DNA of 64,000 nt from Sphingomonas paucimobilis NBRC 13935 (GTDB lineage Bacteria; Pseudomonadota; Alphaproteobacteria; Sphingomonadales; Sphingomonadaceae): NCBI RefSeq assembly GCF_000739895.2, contig NZ_BBJS01000043.1, positions 62,001 to 126,000 on the forward strand, in the 5' to 3' direction. Of this stretch, positions 27,324 to 35,795 are shown one piece after another. The position numbers were made by a program, and so were the translations under genes. How positions within the stretch are numbered: the stretch's first letter is position 1; each line of letters opens with the position of its first letter. The notes under the pieces were generated by a model that saw only the letters and a program-made list of their open reading frames with translations, did not search any database and was not told where the DNA came from.

Positions 27324-28301
27324 TCACGCCCGCCGTGCGGTGCGCTGGTGGGCGAGCCGGACGATGTGCAGCGGCACGCCTGCCTGGCGCAGCTTCTGGG
27401 CGAGGTTCTGCTGGATGCCCGAGCCCTCGCAGATGACCGCCTCGACCGGCTTCAGGCCGAGGATGCGGTCGTTCCGGACGAAGGCCGCGCGGTTGCCCTG
27501 GCTGCGGTCGAGACGGAACTGGATGACCTTGACGCCGCGCGATGCCGCCCAGGCGTGTGCCACCGCATCGCAGCCCTTGGCCTGCGCGGTTGTCGCGAGG
27601 ATCATCTCGGGGATGCGGGCCTTGATGCTGTCGAGGCCGTTCCACAGGAGGTCGGCATCCTCCCAGACCTGCCCGCCGGAGAAGGCCACTACGGGACCCT
27701 CGGGTGCGAACTGCTCACGGCGTTCCCGCGCGCGCGACGCGAGATAGTCACGGGCGTCGATCATCGAGGCGTTGAGGGCGCTGGAGACCCTGCTGCCGCG
27801 GACCGGCGAGAAGGGCTTGCCGGTCTCGACGCGGTACACCTCGGCGGCGTGATCGCGCATGCATTCCATTGCCTCGCGGCACCCCTGGAGGGTCTGGCAG
27901 AGCAGCTGCGTGTCCTCCAGTTCGGTCGCGTAGATCTCGGACGGATCGTAGTTGCGGGCGAGTTCGCCGAGCTTCTTGGCGGCATCGTCCTCGCGCCCTT
28001 CGATCCGCTTGGCGACGACATGGAAGCTGTTGGCGAACCCCCAGGCGAGATCGTTCGCGAAGGGCTCCATGCGCGTGTCGCGAAGGACATCGAACATCGT
28101 CTGCATCATCATGTCGACGGCGGCCCGGACCTGCTCGGGATCGGGCATGTCGAGTGCCTCCGGCGCGTCGACGATGCTGAGCTTCGCCATCTCGTTCGGC
28201 TCGATGAACGCGCCGTCGTAGGTCTGCGTCAGCTCCTCGTTCTCTCGGCTTGCCGCGATGTGGCTGGCGAGGTCGGCAAAGTTGGTGAAAGTGGTCTGCA
28301 T
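27324..28301 (-). CDS. DUF2493 domain protein
   Basis: A 325-aa protein with a C-terminal DUF2493 domain (about 200-315): VVAFSGGQVWEDADLLWNGLD, then ILATTAQAKGCDAVAHAWAASRGVKVIQF and PVEAVICEGSGIQQNLAQKLRQAGVPLHIV. The fold belongs to the SLOG nucleotide-binding group (YspA-like). The N-terminal 200 residues are helical and unassigned. Such genes are common on alphaproteobacterial plasmids; the role is unknown. A structured repeat element lies upstream and a terminator downstream. Confidence 0.85.
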   Translation of the reverse strand: MQTTFTNFADLASHIAASRENEELTQTYDGAFIEPNEMAKLSIVDAPEALDMPDPEQVRAAVDMMMQTMFDVLRDTRMEPFANDLAWGFANSFHVVAKRIEGREDDAAKKLGELARNYDPSEIYATELEDTQLLCQTLQGCREAMECMRDHAAEVYRVETGKPFSPVRGSRVSSALNASMIDARDYLASRARERREQFAPEGPVVAFSGGQVWEDADLLWNGLDSIKARIPEMILATTAQAKGCDAVAHAWAASRGVKVIQFRLDRSQGNRAAFVRNDRILGLKPVEAVICEGSGIQQNLAQKLRQAGVPLHIVRLAHQRTARRA

Positions 28302-28346
28302 GATAGCCTCCGTTGGATCTCATCCACTCGATGAGGCTTCCCCTTC

Positions 28347-28538
28347 GACGTGCGGCGGTCGGGGCAGTCAGGGACGTTAACCGGGAAGCCGGCGCAGCCG
28401 GACCCCGGTTAACGCCGCGCCAGCGGGGAGCGGGGGAGCCGATTTTCTCGGGCGCGGAGCGGACGCGTAGCGGGCGTTGCGGGCTCGTGAAAATTGGGGG
28501 AACCGCTCATCCTTGACGGGCTCGAATCCCCGCACGTC
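28347..28538. repeat. Structured element B (related to element A)
   Basis: Bounded by a 9-bp inverted repeat, GACGTGCGG (28347-28355) and CCGCACGTC (28530-28538). It contains a second perfect inverted repeat, GTTAACCGGG (28376-28385) and CCCGGTTAAC (28404-28413). It shares GCGGGGAGCGGGGG, GCCGATTTT and AAAATTGGGGG, then ACCGCTCAT and CTTGACG, with element A at 25655-25819. It lies upstream of the DUF2493 gene. The rest of 28302-28782 has no supportable gene. Confidence 0.6.
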
Positions 28539-28782
28539 ATATCTAGGAAGTCAGAGAGAGAGAGATTTTTGGTCACCACGGTGCAGCCAGGCCCCCCGCA
28601 AGGTGATCGTCACCCGAAGGGCGGAGACCCGCGCATCGCGGGGCTCCGGGAGCCGGAGGCGAGTAGAGCGCCGGTCCCGGCCTGAGCAGCGCGAAGGGCC
28701 GGGATGCGCCGCCCTCCAGCGGATGCTCTGGTGCGGCGATTGCCGGTCGCGCGGATGGGGATGATCTGACAGGATCGCGCGC

Positions 28783-29895
28783 ATGAAGGATCCGTTTGGC
28801 TTCCCCGAGAGCAGCGTCGAGCGCCTCCTGCGCGAGGAGCGCGAGCGCACCCGGCTGCTCGGCGGCGGCACCGCCGCCCAGGCTATCCTAGAGGCGACCG
28901 ACGTGCGAAAGCGGCTCGGTCTGGACTTCGGCGCTCCCTATCGCGGCGTCCTCGATATGCTGGAGCGGGATCGCCGGCAGCAGCTTGAGTTCCGGCAGCT
29001 CACCAGCAGTGCCTGGGCGCTGTCGATCTCTGAAACCGCGCGCAGCATCGTCGACCGGAACGCAGGGTTGCTCGACGACCAGCGCCGCCTCTCGAGCAGC
29101 CTGCTCGACACGGTGAAGACCTTCGATCTCAAGCGGTCGACGATGGCGAGCGTGATCGCCGCCGCGGCGACCGGCGGGACCTACCGCCGGATGATCGAGG
29201 AAGCGCTGCCGCGCCTGTCGGCATTTTCGCCCATCGCCGAGCAGATGCGGCTGCTCGATGCGATGACGCTTCGCGCGAGCGAAGGCGTGATCCAGTCGGC
29301 GACGGCGCTCGCGACCGAGATGGTGCTTGAGACGCAGCGGATCGCCGAAGCGATCCTTGCCGCGTCGACGGACGAGGAAAGCGCCGAGCTGCAGGGCCGG
29401 CTGATCGACCTCATCGTCGGGTTCGTGCAGCAGCTCGGTCCGCGGACGATCGCCGAGCTGCACGAGATGGGCCTGTTCCAATGGTCCGGCTGGCTGGCCG
29501 GTATTCTCGGCCTGTTGCTGGCGATCGCCGCCCTCCATCCTGATCAGTCGCCCGAGGAGAAAGCGGCGTTCGCCGCGTTGAACCAGAAGGTGGAGGCGCT
29601 TCAACAGGAGACCCGTCGCTATCACGAGGCCGAGGCGCGCGCGGACGAAGCCTATGTCGCGGACCTTCCAAGGGCCGAGCTGAGCCGGGATGCGACGTTT
29701 CGGCGCGAACCGCGGCGCGAGGGCGCCGTGGTGCTGAAGGCGCCCGACGGAATGGTGCTGGCGATCGAGAGGCGGCAGGGGCGCTGGCGCCTGGTGGTGT
29801 ATCGCGATCCGCTCACCGGCCAGCTTGCCCGAGCGTGGGTCCATGCGAGCGCGGTGTCGCCGCTCGCGCCGCCCGTTGACGCTGACGCGCGGTAG
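28783..29895 (+). CDS. Hypothetical membrane protein with C-terminal SH3-like segment
   Basis: A 370-aa protein. The N-terminal 230 residues are helical (MKDPFGFPESSVERLLREERERTR, LRASEGVIQSATALATEMVL). A membrane segment, WSGWLAGILGLLLAIAAL, lies near 235-252. A charged coiled coil follows (KAAFAALNQKVEALQQETRR), then a beta-rich end (VVLKAPDGMVLAIERRQGRWRLVVY) that resembles a bacterial SH3 domain. I cannot name the family. It is alone on the plus strand within a minus-strand region. Confidence 0.68.
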   Translation: MKDPFGFPESSVERLLREERERTRLLGGGTAAQAILEATDVRKRLGLDFGAPYRGVLDMLERDRRQQLEFRQLTSSAWALSISETARSIVDRNAGLLDDQRRLSSSLLDTVKTFDLKRSTMASVIAAAATGGTYRRMIEEALPRLSAFSPIAEQMRLLDAMTLRASEGVIQSATALATEMVLETQRIAEAILAASTDEESAELQGRLIDLIVGFVQQLGPRTIAELHEMGLFQWSGWLAGILGLLLAIAALHPDQSPEEKAAFAALNQKVEALQQETRRYHEAEARADEAYVADLPRAELSRDATFRREPRREGAVVLKAPDGMVLAIERRQGRWRLVVYRDPLTGQLARAWVHASAVSPLAPPVDADAR

Positions 29896-29944
29896 CGGGG
29901 CTCGACCGATCCGGACGGCGCCGGAGCGCCGCCCGGGCATTCGC

Positions 29945-30265
29945 TCAGAAGAAGTCGAGCTTGTCCGCGATGATCTCGCAACCATAGCGGGTGATGCCGT
30001 CGCGGTCTTCCCAGCTCGAATAGTGCAGCCGGCCCGTCACTGCGACGACATTGCCCTTCTCGCGCGACGCGGCCGCCTTGCCAAGGCCGTTGAAGCAGGT
30101 GACCTTGTGGAACTCGGTTTCCTTGGCGGTATAGCCGGTCGCCTCGTCGACATAGGTCTTTCCGTCCCTGAGCTTCACGCGGTCGGTCGCGACGATGAGG
30201 GTCGTGACGCTGCCGCGGGTGTCGGGATCCTTGGCGACCCGGCCGGCGATGTTGACGTTGTTCAT
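29945..30265 (-). CDS. ssb: Single-stranded DNA-binding protein, short plasmid type
   Basis: An SSB-like OB-fold protein of 106 aa: MNNVNIAGRVAKDPDTRG, then TDRVKLRDGKTYVDEATGYTAKE, FHKVTCFNGLGKAAAS and GRLHYSSWEDRDGITRYGCE. It lacks the acidic C-terminal tail (DDDIPF) that recruits partner proteins in housekeeping SSB, ending DKLDFF. The start at 30265 is favoured over the in-frame 30310. The plasmid SSB probably protects single-stranded DNA during transfer or replication. The 30266-30525 stretch upstream has no gene. Confidence 0.88.
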   Translation of the reverse strand: MNNVNIAGRVAKDPDTRGSVTTLIVATDRVKLRDGKTYVDEATGYTAKETEFHKVTCFNGLGKAAASREKGNVVAVTGRLHYSSWEDRDGITRYGCEIIADKLDFF

Positions 30266-30525
30266 GGCGATGCTCCTTGTTGGGTCCAGCGGCCTTTCCG
30301 CCGGTGCCACCGGGGAGCGGCGTGCAGCCCGCTCCGCACCGGAGCGCGAGCGGAGGGGAACTCCTGAAGGGAGCTGGCGCGGGCAGCCGCGAGAGCGGCA
30401 ACACGGGCGACCGGCAGGGGTTGCGGGGCCGGCCTGTCACGCCGCAGGTGGCAGGAACAGGCGGAGGAAGGCCGCGGCGCCCTGGGACGCGGCGCCCCTG
30501 CAACGACCAACCGCCGGCCGGCGGC

Positions 30526-31728
30526 TCAGACCGGGGTCGGCAGGCTCCCGCCCCGGTCGATGACGCGGAGGTGCAGATGGGGGACTGGCTGGCGCACTCC
30601 GAGCGAGACGGCCGCCGTACGCGGACCGTGGGTCTCGATCGAATGGCGGACGAGACGGCGGCGCTCGGCGCTGGTCAGTGCGTCCCACCAGGCTGGGCTC
30701 AGATAGCTGTTCTCGAGATATTCGAGACCAAGGCGGACCGCGGCGGCGGCGTGGTCATCGTCCCCGAGGTCCTGGTAGGATCGCACGAAGCGCTCCGCCG
30801 GGCCCTCGGGCCCGCCGGTCCACCCGAAGACGATGACCGACTGGCCGCCATAGGATGTGATGTTGAGCGTGACCTGTTCGAACGTACCCGTGCCATGGGC
30901 AAGTCGTTGGAGCGGGCGACCGGTCAGATCATTGTCGGGCAGGAACGCGCCGCAGCAGACCAGTGGCAGGAGCCCGTTGAAGCGTGTCCAGGCATAGGAG
31001 AAGCCGTTCGCGTCCCGGGCTCGGACCCGCGCGTCATAGGCCGCCTTCCGGGCGCGCGTGCCGGCCTCGCCCGCGAGAGCGCCGTGATGGAAATTGCGCG
31101 CCATGTTTTGGGCGAGTTCCTGGTCCTCGACGGGCAGGCCCTCGTCCAACCGTGCGAAGAGCGGCGCTACGGCAAGCATGGCGCGCTTGAAGAAGGCTTC
31201 GAACGACACCGCGCGATAGGCGAAGAGCAGCGCCTCCCAGGCGCCGATCGCGCAGTCCTTGTCCTCGATCGGCTTGAAGAGATCGTTGTCGTGGGTCGAG
31301 CAGAAGCCCGGGAAGACCGAAGCGTCGCCGATGCCCACCAGCCGCGGGTCGAGGCGGCCACCATTCTTCTCGAGCCCGCCCATCGTCGCGATGAGAGAAT
31401 AGACCTTCCCAGCGCGCGAGATCGCCCGCAGCCCGCCTTCCTTCTGGACAGTGTGGGCGCCGATGATCTCGGCGCCACATGGCTCGCCGGCCTCGCCGGC
31501 ATAGGAGCAGTAGCGTCGGCGCAGCTCCTTGCGGAACGCCTCGGCAACATGGTGGTGGTTGAATTGCGGCAGCCGCTCACGCCCGTCGTGACACGCCTTG
31601 AACTTCCTGCCCGATCCGCACCAGCACGGGTCGTTGCGGCCGATCTTCGGCGGGCGGTGGACGCGGGGCGGCCGGTTCAGGGGCATGAACAGCGAGGGGT
31701 GCGCAGCGGGAGGCGGTTGGATCGGCAT
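30526..31728 (-). CDS. SEC-C motif protein with HNH-like cysteine/histidine cluster
   Basis: A 400-aa protein. A SEC-C zinc motif lies near the N-terminus (GRNDPCWCGSGRKFKACHDG, about residues 30-49). Next comes a treble-clef-like set: CSYAGEAGEPCGAEIIGAHTV and, further on, FCSTHDNDLFKPIEDKD, which resembles an HNH nuclease arrangement. The remainder is unassigned and includes PLLVCCGAFLPDND-like segments. Its biochemical role is unknown. No good ribosome site precedes the ATG at 31728; an internal ATG at 31686 would still keep the SEC-C motif. Confidence 0.78.
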   Translation of the reverse strand: MPIQPPPAAHPSLFMPLNRPPRVHRPPKIGRNDPCWCGSGRKFKACHDGRERLPQFNHHHVAEAFRKELRRRYCSYAGEAGEPCGAEIIGAHTVQKEGGLRAISRAGKVYSLIATMGGLEKNGGRLDPRLVGIGDASVFPGFCSTHDNDLFKPIEDKDCAIGAWEALLFAYRAVSFEAFFKRAMLAVAPLFARLDEGLPVEDQELAQNMARNFHHGALAGEAGTRARKAAYDARVRARDANGFSYAWTRFNGLLPLVCCGAFLPDNDLTGRPLQRLAHGTGTFEQVTLNITSYGGQSVIVFGWTGGPEGPAERFVRSYQDLGDDDHAAAAVRLGLEYLENSYLSPAWWDALTSAERRRLVRHSIETHGPRTAAVSLGVRQPVPHLHLRVIDRGGSLPTPV

Positions 31729-31824
31729 GTCTTGGAGGTTGAGCGGAACAGGGTTGGACGGCGTGCCGGGCAGACGGAGAGGACCGGCGACTTTGGGGAG
31801 CTATCGTCACTCGGTGCGAACGCC

Positions 31825-32238
31825 TCAATGGACGTCGCTCAGCCAATTCTCCACCTTGAGGGCCCGGACGCGGGAGAACTCGCCGATGTTGGCGGTCACC
31901 AATGTGGCGCCGAGCGCATAGGCATGAGCCGCGATGAAGAGGTCGTTGGGCCCGATGGGTTTGCCCGCGCTCTCCAGCTCGGCTCGGATACCGCCATATT
32001 CAGTGTCCGCCGGGACATCGAGCGCAAGCACGGACACGCTGCCGAGGATCGCCTCTATCTGGGCCAGGAGCCTGGGGGACCCTTTCTTCGCGCAGCCGTA
32101 GCGCAGCTCCGCCGCGGTGATGATGCTGACGCAAATCGCATCGGCACCGACTTGCGCGATGCGGGTTGCTACGGCGCCGTGCGGGTTTCGCGCGAGTTCC
32201 GACACGATGTTGGTGTCGAGCATGTAGAGCTGGGTCAC
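31825..32238 (-). CDS. vapC: VapC-family PIN-domain toxin
   Basis: A 137-aa PIN ribonuclease toxin of a type II toxin-antitoxin pair. The acidic catalytic residues are D8 (LYMLDTNIVSEL), E44 (TAAELRYGC) and D99 (GPNDLFIAAHA); VTANIGEF follows. VapC cuts RNA, often initiator tRNA, when not held by VapB. It overlaps the vapB stop by 4 nt (ATGA). The pair is a plausible plasmid-maintenance module. Confidence 0.92.
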   Translation of the reverse strand: MTQLYMLDTNIVSELARNPHGAVATRIAQVGADAICVSIITAAELRYGCAKKGSPRLLAQIEAILGSVSVLALDVPADTEYGGIRAELESAGKPIGPNDLFIAAHAYALGATLVTANIGEFSRVRALKVENWLSDVH

Positions 32239-32498
32239 AATTCGACGGCCTTGGCGGGAAGCAACGTGCCGTCGATGTCCGGGAACTCATCCTCGGGGCC
32301 AAGGGGTTCGAGGCTCGCAAGGACCTCGACGATGTTTCGGCGCCGGATCGGCTCGATGACCAGTCGATCTCCCTCCCGGTGGATCATGACCCGATCCCCA
32401 GGCAGCTCGAAATCGGCCGGGATGCGCACTGCCTGGCTCTTGTTGTTGCGGAACAGCTTCGCTTCTCTGGTGACCGTTGCTTCATGATCGGGCGTCAC
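32235..32498 (-). CDS. vapB: VapB-family antitoxin (AbrB/MazE-like)
   Basis: An 87-aa antitoxin: KLFRNNKSQAVRIPADFELPGDRVMIHREGDRLVIEP is the swapped-hairpin DNA-binding domain of the AbrB/MazE type; the C-terminal tail (IVEVLASLEPLGPEDEFPD) should wrap the VapC active site. It precedes vapC with a 4-nt overlap. A repeated GCATATACAT lies upstream at 32512-32533, likely the operator. Confidence 0.92.
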   Translation of the reverse strand: MTPDHEATVTREAKLFRNNKSQAVRIPADFELPGDRVMIHREGDRLVIEPIRRRNIVEVLASLEPLGPEDEFPDIDGTLLPAKAVEL

Positions 32499-32511
32499 GG
32501 CAGACTCCTTT

Positions 32512-32533
32512 GCATATACATAGGCATATACAT
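32512..32533. promoter_or_regulatory. Repeat upstream of vapB, likely operator
   Basis: The 10-mer GCATATACAT occurs twice in direct orientation (32512-32521, 32524-32533), 12 bp apart, within 14-36 bp of the vapB start. Autoregulation of the pair through this site is likely (inference). Confidence 0.55.
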
Positions 32534-32595
32534 CACTGGGTGGGTTTGTTCAATGATGTGTTGCCGACGGGAAGAGAACGTGGTCGCACGCTGCC

Positions 32596-32636
32596 AAAAA
32601 AAAGGGCCCGCTTCGCGGTGGGGCGAAGCAGGCCCT
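32596..32636 (-). terminator. Rho-independent terminator after the DUF736 gene
   Basis: On the minus strand GGGCC-T-GCTTCG pairs with CGAAGC-GGGCCC, followed by eight T. It lies 50 bp after the stop of the DUF736 gene. Confidence 0.85.
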
Positions 32637-32686
32637 GTCGTGGCGTCGGCGCGCAGAGGAGCTGCGCGCCAATCGGTTGGCGGCGA

Positions 32687-33190
32687 TCAGTCCGCCATCT
32701 CGGGCGTGCGGCGCCGGCGGCCGCCCGGCGCGGGCTCGCTGCCGCCGAACGCGCCTTCGGCCGAGGACTCACCCAGACCGTCGGTTCCCACGGGTGCGGC
32801 CGGCTGCTCGGTCCCCGGCAGCGGCGGCAGGCCGTCGTCGGTTGCGACCGTGTCGGTGGGCGCCTCGCGGCGGCGGGTGGGGCGCGACCAGACGATGTTG
32901 TAGGAGCCGTCCTCCTGGCGGAACGCCGAGATGTAGAGCGGCTTGTCGAGGCTCGGATCCTCGATCTTGCCGTTGAGGAAGGTCTCGCCGGTCGAGTTGG
33001 AGGCGAGCTCGAAGAGCGCGCCGACTTGCACCCACTGGCGGGCGGCAGACAGTGCGAGGATTTCGAACTTGGGCGCGCGCGGGTTGGTCGACTGGACCGT
33101 CCGAAGCGCGATCACGATCGCGACGGTGAGCGTCGAGATCTTGCCGGTGTAGGTGCCGCTGGCGTTCTGGGTGATGGTGCCGATGTTCAT
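32687..33190 (-). CDS. DUF736 family protein
   Basis: A 167-aa protein with the DUF736 start MNIGTITQNASGTYTGKISTL, VAIVIALRTVQSTNPRAPKF and LYISAFRQEDGSYNIVWSRP; the C-terminal third is Pro/Ala-rich and disordered. DUF736 proteins are common on alphaproteobacterial plasmids; their function is unknown. It has a clear GGAG ribosome site (start at 33190) and its own terminator. Confidence 0.92.
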   Translation of the reverse strand: MNIGTITQNASGTYTGKISTLTVAIVIALRTVQSTNPRAPKFEILALSAARQWVQVGALFELASNSTGETFLNGKIEDPSLDKPLYISAFRQEDGSYNIVWSRPTRRREAPTDTVATDDGLPPLPGTEQPAAPVGTDGLGESSAEGAFGGSEPAPGGRRRRTPEMAD

Positions 33191-33353
33191 GGGAAGTCTC
33201 CTGAGATTGAGCGCTCGAACCCCTTGTCCGAACACTCTCTCTCACCCACTCAGCTCCTCGGCCGTTCGGCCGAGTAAGGCGCGTCAGCGCCGCTCCGACG
33301 AGCGCCTCTTCGGCGCCGTCGGGATCGTCCCGCAGGTGCCTGGGCCCGGAACC

Positions 33354-33944
33354 TCAGGCCTCGACTGCGCCAGCGTCTGCGGGTTGCTGCTTGCGCCGCC
33401 GCGGCGTCTTGGCGCTGGCCTGGGCGGGGGGCGTGTCCTCGGCCTTGGCGGGGCGGGCGCGGGGCTTCGGTTGCGGAGCGGGCGCGGCGTCACCTGATGG
33501 CGGTGCTGCCTCGGCGGGCGCTGTGGGCTCCTGCCGCTTGCGACCCAGGCCGAGACGCTTGGCTACCTCGCGCCGGTGCGCCGAGTAACCGGGCGCCACC
33601 ATCGGATAGTCGGACTTGAGACCATAGCGGACGCGGTATTCGGCAGGGGTCAGGCCGTGGCTGCTGAGATGTCGCTTCAGCGACTTGTAGGGCTTGCCGT
33701 CGATCATCGAAAGAATGTGATCAGGCGAGGCGAGGCTCTTGCGCACGGAGACGGCCGGCGTGAACTCGGGCTCGGCCGCCGGTGTCTCTTCGGCGGGTGT
33801 TTCGGGTTCCTTGGCGATGCCGGTGATCGCAGCGTGAGTCTTGGCGATGAAGTCCGGCACGTCTTCGGGTCGGATATTGTTGTGCGCCACGTAGCTTGCG
33901 ACGACTTCGATCGTCATCGCGACCAGGTTGTTCTCTTCCGGCAA
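33354..33944 (-). CDS. MucR-family transcriptional regulator
   Basis: A Ros/MucR-type DNA-binding regulator of about 196 aa: MTIEVVASYVAHNNIRPEDVPDFI, then ILSMIDGKPYKSLKRHLSSHGLTPAEYR and YGLKSDYPMVAPGYSAHRREVAKRLGLGR. The first zinc ligand, usually Cys, reads Ser (ILSMIDGK); the Asp and two His are retained. The C-terminus is a Pro/Lys/Arg-rich tail. The start is likely the TTG at 33944, 6 nt after GGGAGG; the GTG at 33950 sits too close. MucR proteins control exopolysaccharide and plasmid genes. Confidence 0.88.
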   Translation of the reverse strand: MPEENNLVAMTIEVVASYVAHNNIRPEDVPDFIAKTHAAITGIAKEPETPAEETPAAEPEFTPAVSVRKSLASPDHILSMIDGKPYKSLKRHLSSHGLTPAEYRVRYGLKSDYPMVAPGYSAHRREVAKRLGLGRKRQEPTAPAEAAPPSGDAAPAPQPKPRARPAKAEDTPPAQASAKTPRRRKQQPADAGAVEA

Positions 33945-34093
33945 CCGCACCTCCCACGAAAGGATACGCCCTGGCGATCTTCGCCCGACGACTTCCCGTT
34001 ATGGCGCGCGATGGATATCGCGCAAGGTTTGGCGCCCCTCCGGGGGGGTGTCTGTGGCGGCCTCGGTCCGAAAATTCGGGTACCGGCGCCCGG

Positions 34094-34411
34094 TCAGGTC
34101 GCCGAAGTCGAGACCGGCTTGCGCCAGAGCGCGATGATGTCCTGCATCTCCTCGGCGAAGCCGAGGGCATCGATGTAGATAGCGCCGGGGCGTTGTCCGA
34201 GATAGCCGACGATGGTCGCAATATCGTTGGCCACAGCGACATCCAGCCCGAACAGGTCGGCGATCTCGAAATGGCCGAGTTCCGGCCCGTTCCACCACGC
34301 CATCAGGAAGTTCGCGACCCGGCGCGACTGGCCGGTATCGCTCATCGCGATCGGTATCAGCCGGGTCAGCGCGGCCAGCATCGCGTCGTGATCGGTGGGT
34401 ATCGAAGTCAT
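34094..34411 (-). CDS. Hypothetical protein
   Basis: A 105-aa protein: MTSIPTDHDAMLAALTRLIPIAMSDT, ANFLMAWWNGPELGHFEIADLFGLD and TIVGYLGQRPGAIYIDALGF. It is helical with an acidic surface. A family of unknown function common on sphingomonad plasmids (DUF7673-like) is possible; I am not certain. It follows the frameshifted gene on the same strand, 59 bp apart. Confidence 0.65.
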   Translation of the reverse strand: MTSIPTDHDAMLAALTRLIPIAMSDTGQSRRVANFLMAWWNGPELGHFEIADLFGLDVAVANDIATIVGYLGQRPGAIYIDALGFAEEMQDIIALWRKPVSTSAT

Positions 34412-34470
34412 CGGCATCTCCGGCGACGATGCTATACGTCTGTGTCGATCGCGCAATCGCGACGTTCGGA

Positions 34471-35168
34471 TCAAAGGCGCAGGGGCTCCGGCATCGCCAG
34501 CCATTCGGGCTGGTCGTGCGCGAGAGGCACGTTATGGTTCGCGGCCTCGGCCTCGCTGAAGACCCGCGCGCGCGACAATCGGTCAAAGCCGGTATCGTCG
34601 TTCCAGAAGCTGAGCCCGTGCTGCGGATCGCGGATCGCGAGGACGAATCCGTCGGCGCCTTCATCCCGTGCCCGGCAATTGCACGGTCGAGCAATTGGGT
34701 CGTGTGGCCATAGCTGATGCCGTGTTCGCTGATGACGACATAGCCGCCGCCGAACTCCCCGATCCGCAGCCTGTCGCAATCCGACGCCCATTCGAACCCG
34801 AAGGGCAGCGCCGAGCGCGCGCAATGTTGGATCAGCCTGGCCGCGACATCGATTCCGAACTGCTCGCCCGAGAACGTCACGAGCACCCGGCCGAGCTGGT
34901 CGGCCTCGCTGAACGCGACATCGAAATCGAGATAGGGATATTGCGGATCCTCGAAGAGGTCGAGCACTCCCGCAAACGGGTCCTCGTCGCTGCGCGGGAA
35001 CAGGGCGGCGAAGTCCGGGCCAAGGCTGGTATAATGCGCTTCGCGAACGTCGATCCCGGCCTCGGTGTCGTCGATCAGTTCCACCGTGGCGATGACCCGG
35101 CGGAGCATGTCGGCCTCGGCGACGGTGACGGTCAGGTCGAACGCCGCCTTGGTGTAGCTATTGGACAT
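34471..35168 (-). pseudogene. Hypothetical protein, single frameshift
   Basis: The 5' part (MSNSYTKAAFDLTVTVAEADM to LLDRAIAG) and the 3' part (DEGADGFVLAIRDPQHGLSFW to WLAMPEPLRL) are in different frames, joining near 34672. A single missing G in GCCGGG-CACGGG would explain it. Joined, it is about 232 aa with no recognised domain. The start overlaps the end of the next upstream gene by 11 bp. Either a decayed gene or a sequencing error; the same kind of G-run loss occurs at 12353 and 12467. Confidence 0.6.
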
Positions 35169-35655
35169 GGTGCGCTCCGTCAGTCGAGGTGAGCGCGGGA
35201 GCGGCGGCGGCGGCATCTGCAACGACGAGCGCCGGCACGACGAATTCCGCTGCATCGAAATGAGCGAAGATCGCATCGAGCGAGCCAAGCGCCGTGATGG
35301 CGCTGCGGCTGATGACAACCTCGTCATCCTCGGTGACAGCGTAGGACACCGCCTTGCCGTCGCCGATGGCGACGACGCGCTCGGGTCCCCACTGCCCGGA
35401 ATAGCCGCCGCACCAGCGTACGAAGGGGACGCGATGCATCACGCACCAGTCCTCGATCTCCTCGAAGCGACCGCCTGCGACTTCGTGCGCAAACAGGCGA
35501 AGCGGCTCGCCGTCGACGCGATGTTCCGGCTCGAACGGATCGCCGTCCCACTCGACGGCAAGACGCTCGGCAGCAATGAGCTCGGCAAGTTCTGCGAAGG
35601 CGGGAGCGTCAAGCTCGCCGCCGATGACGATGGAGGCGGATACCCGGTCGGCCAT
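35158..35655 (-). CDS. Hypothetical protein
   Basis: A 165-aa protein: MADRVSASIVIGGELDAPAF, then AAERLAVEWDGDPFEPEHR and EEIEDWCVMHRVPFVRWCGGY, YSGQWGPERVVAIGDGKAVSY. Start at 35655, preceded by GGAGACTATC. It overlaps the frameshifted gene by 11 bp, so they are one operon. I recognise no family; it looks like a soluble alpha/beta protein. Confidence 0.68.
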   Translation of the reverse strand: MADRVSASIVIGGELDAPAFAELAELIAAERLAVEWDGDPFEPEHRVDGEPLRLFAHEVAGGRFEEIEDWCVMHRVPFVRWCGGYSGQWGPERVVAIGDGKAVSYAVTEDDEVVISRSAITALGSLDAIFAHFDAAEFVVPALVVADAAAAAPALTSTDGAHHVQ

Positions 35656-35795
35656 GATAGTCTCCTCTGGTTGGGCCGGCGCAGCGCGCACGTTCGGCCA
35701 CCGCGCCGTGATCGCGGGGACCGTTGATGATCGGGCCTTGGAAAGGTTCGTGGCGGCAGCGGCTCGGCTGCGCCGGCACCTGTCTGATTGCAGCT

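Noticed and set aside
28501..28540. tRNA T-arm-like text (CTCGAATCCCC) near element B
   Set aside because: No acceptor stem, anticodon arm or CCA could be fitted around it, and the same position in element A lacks it.
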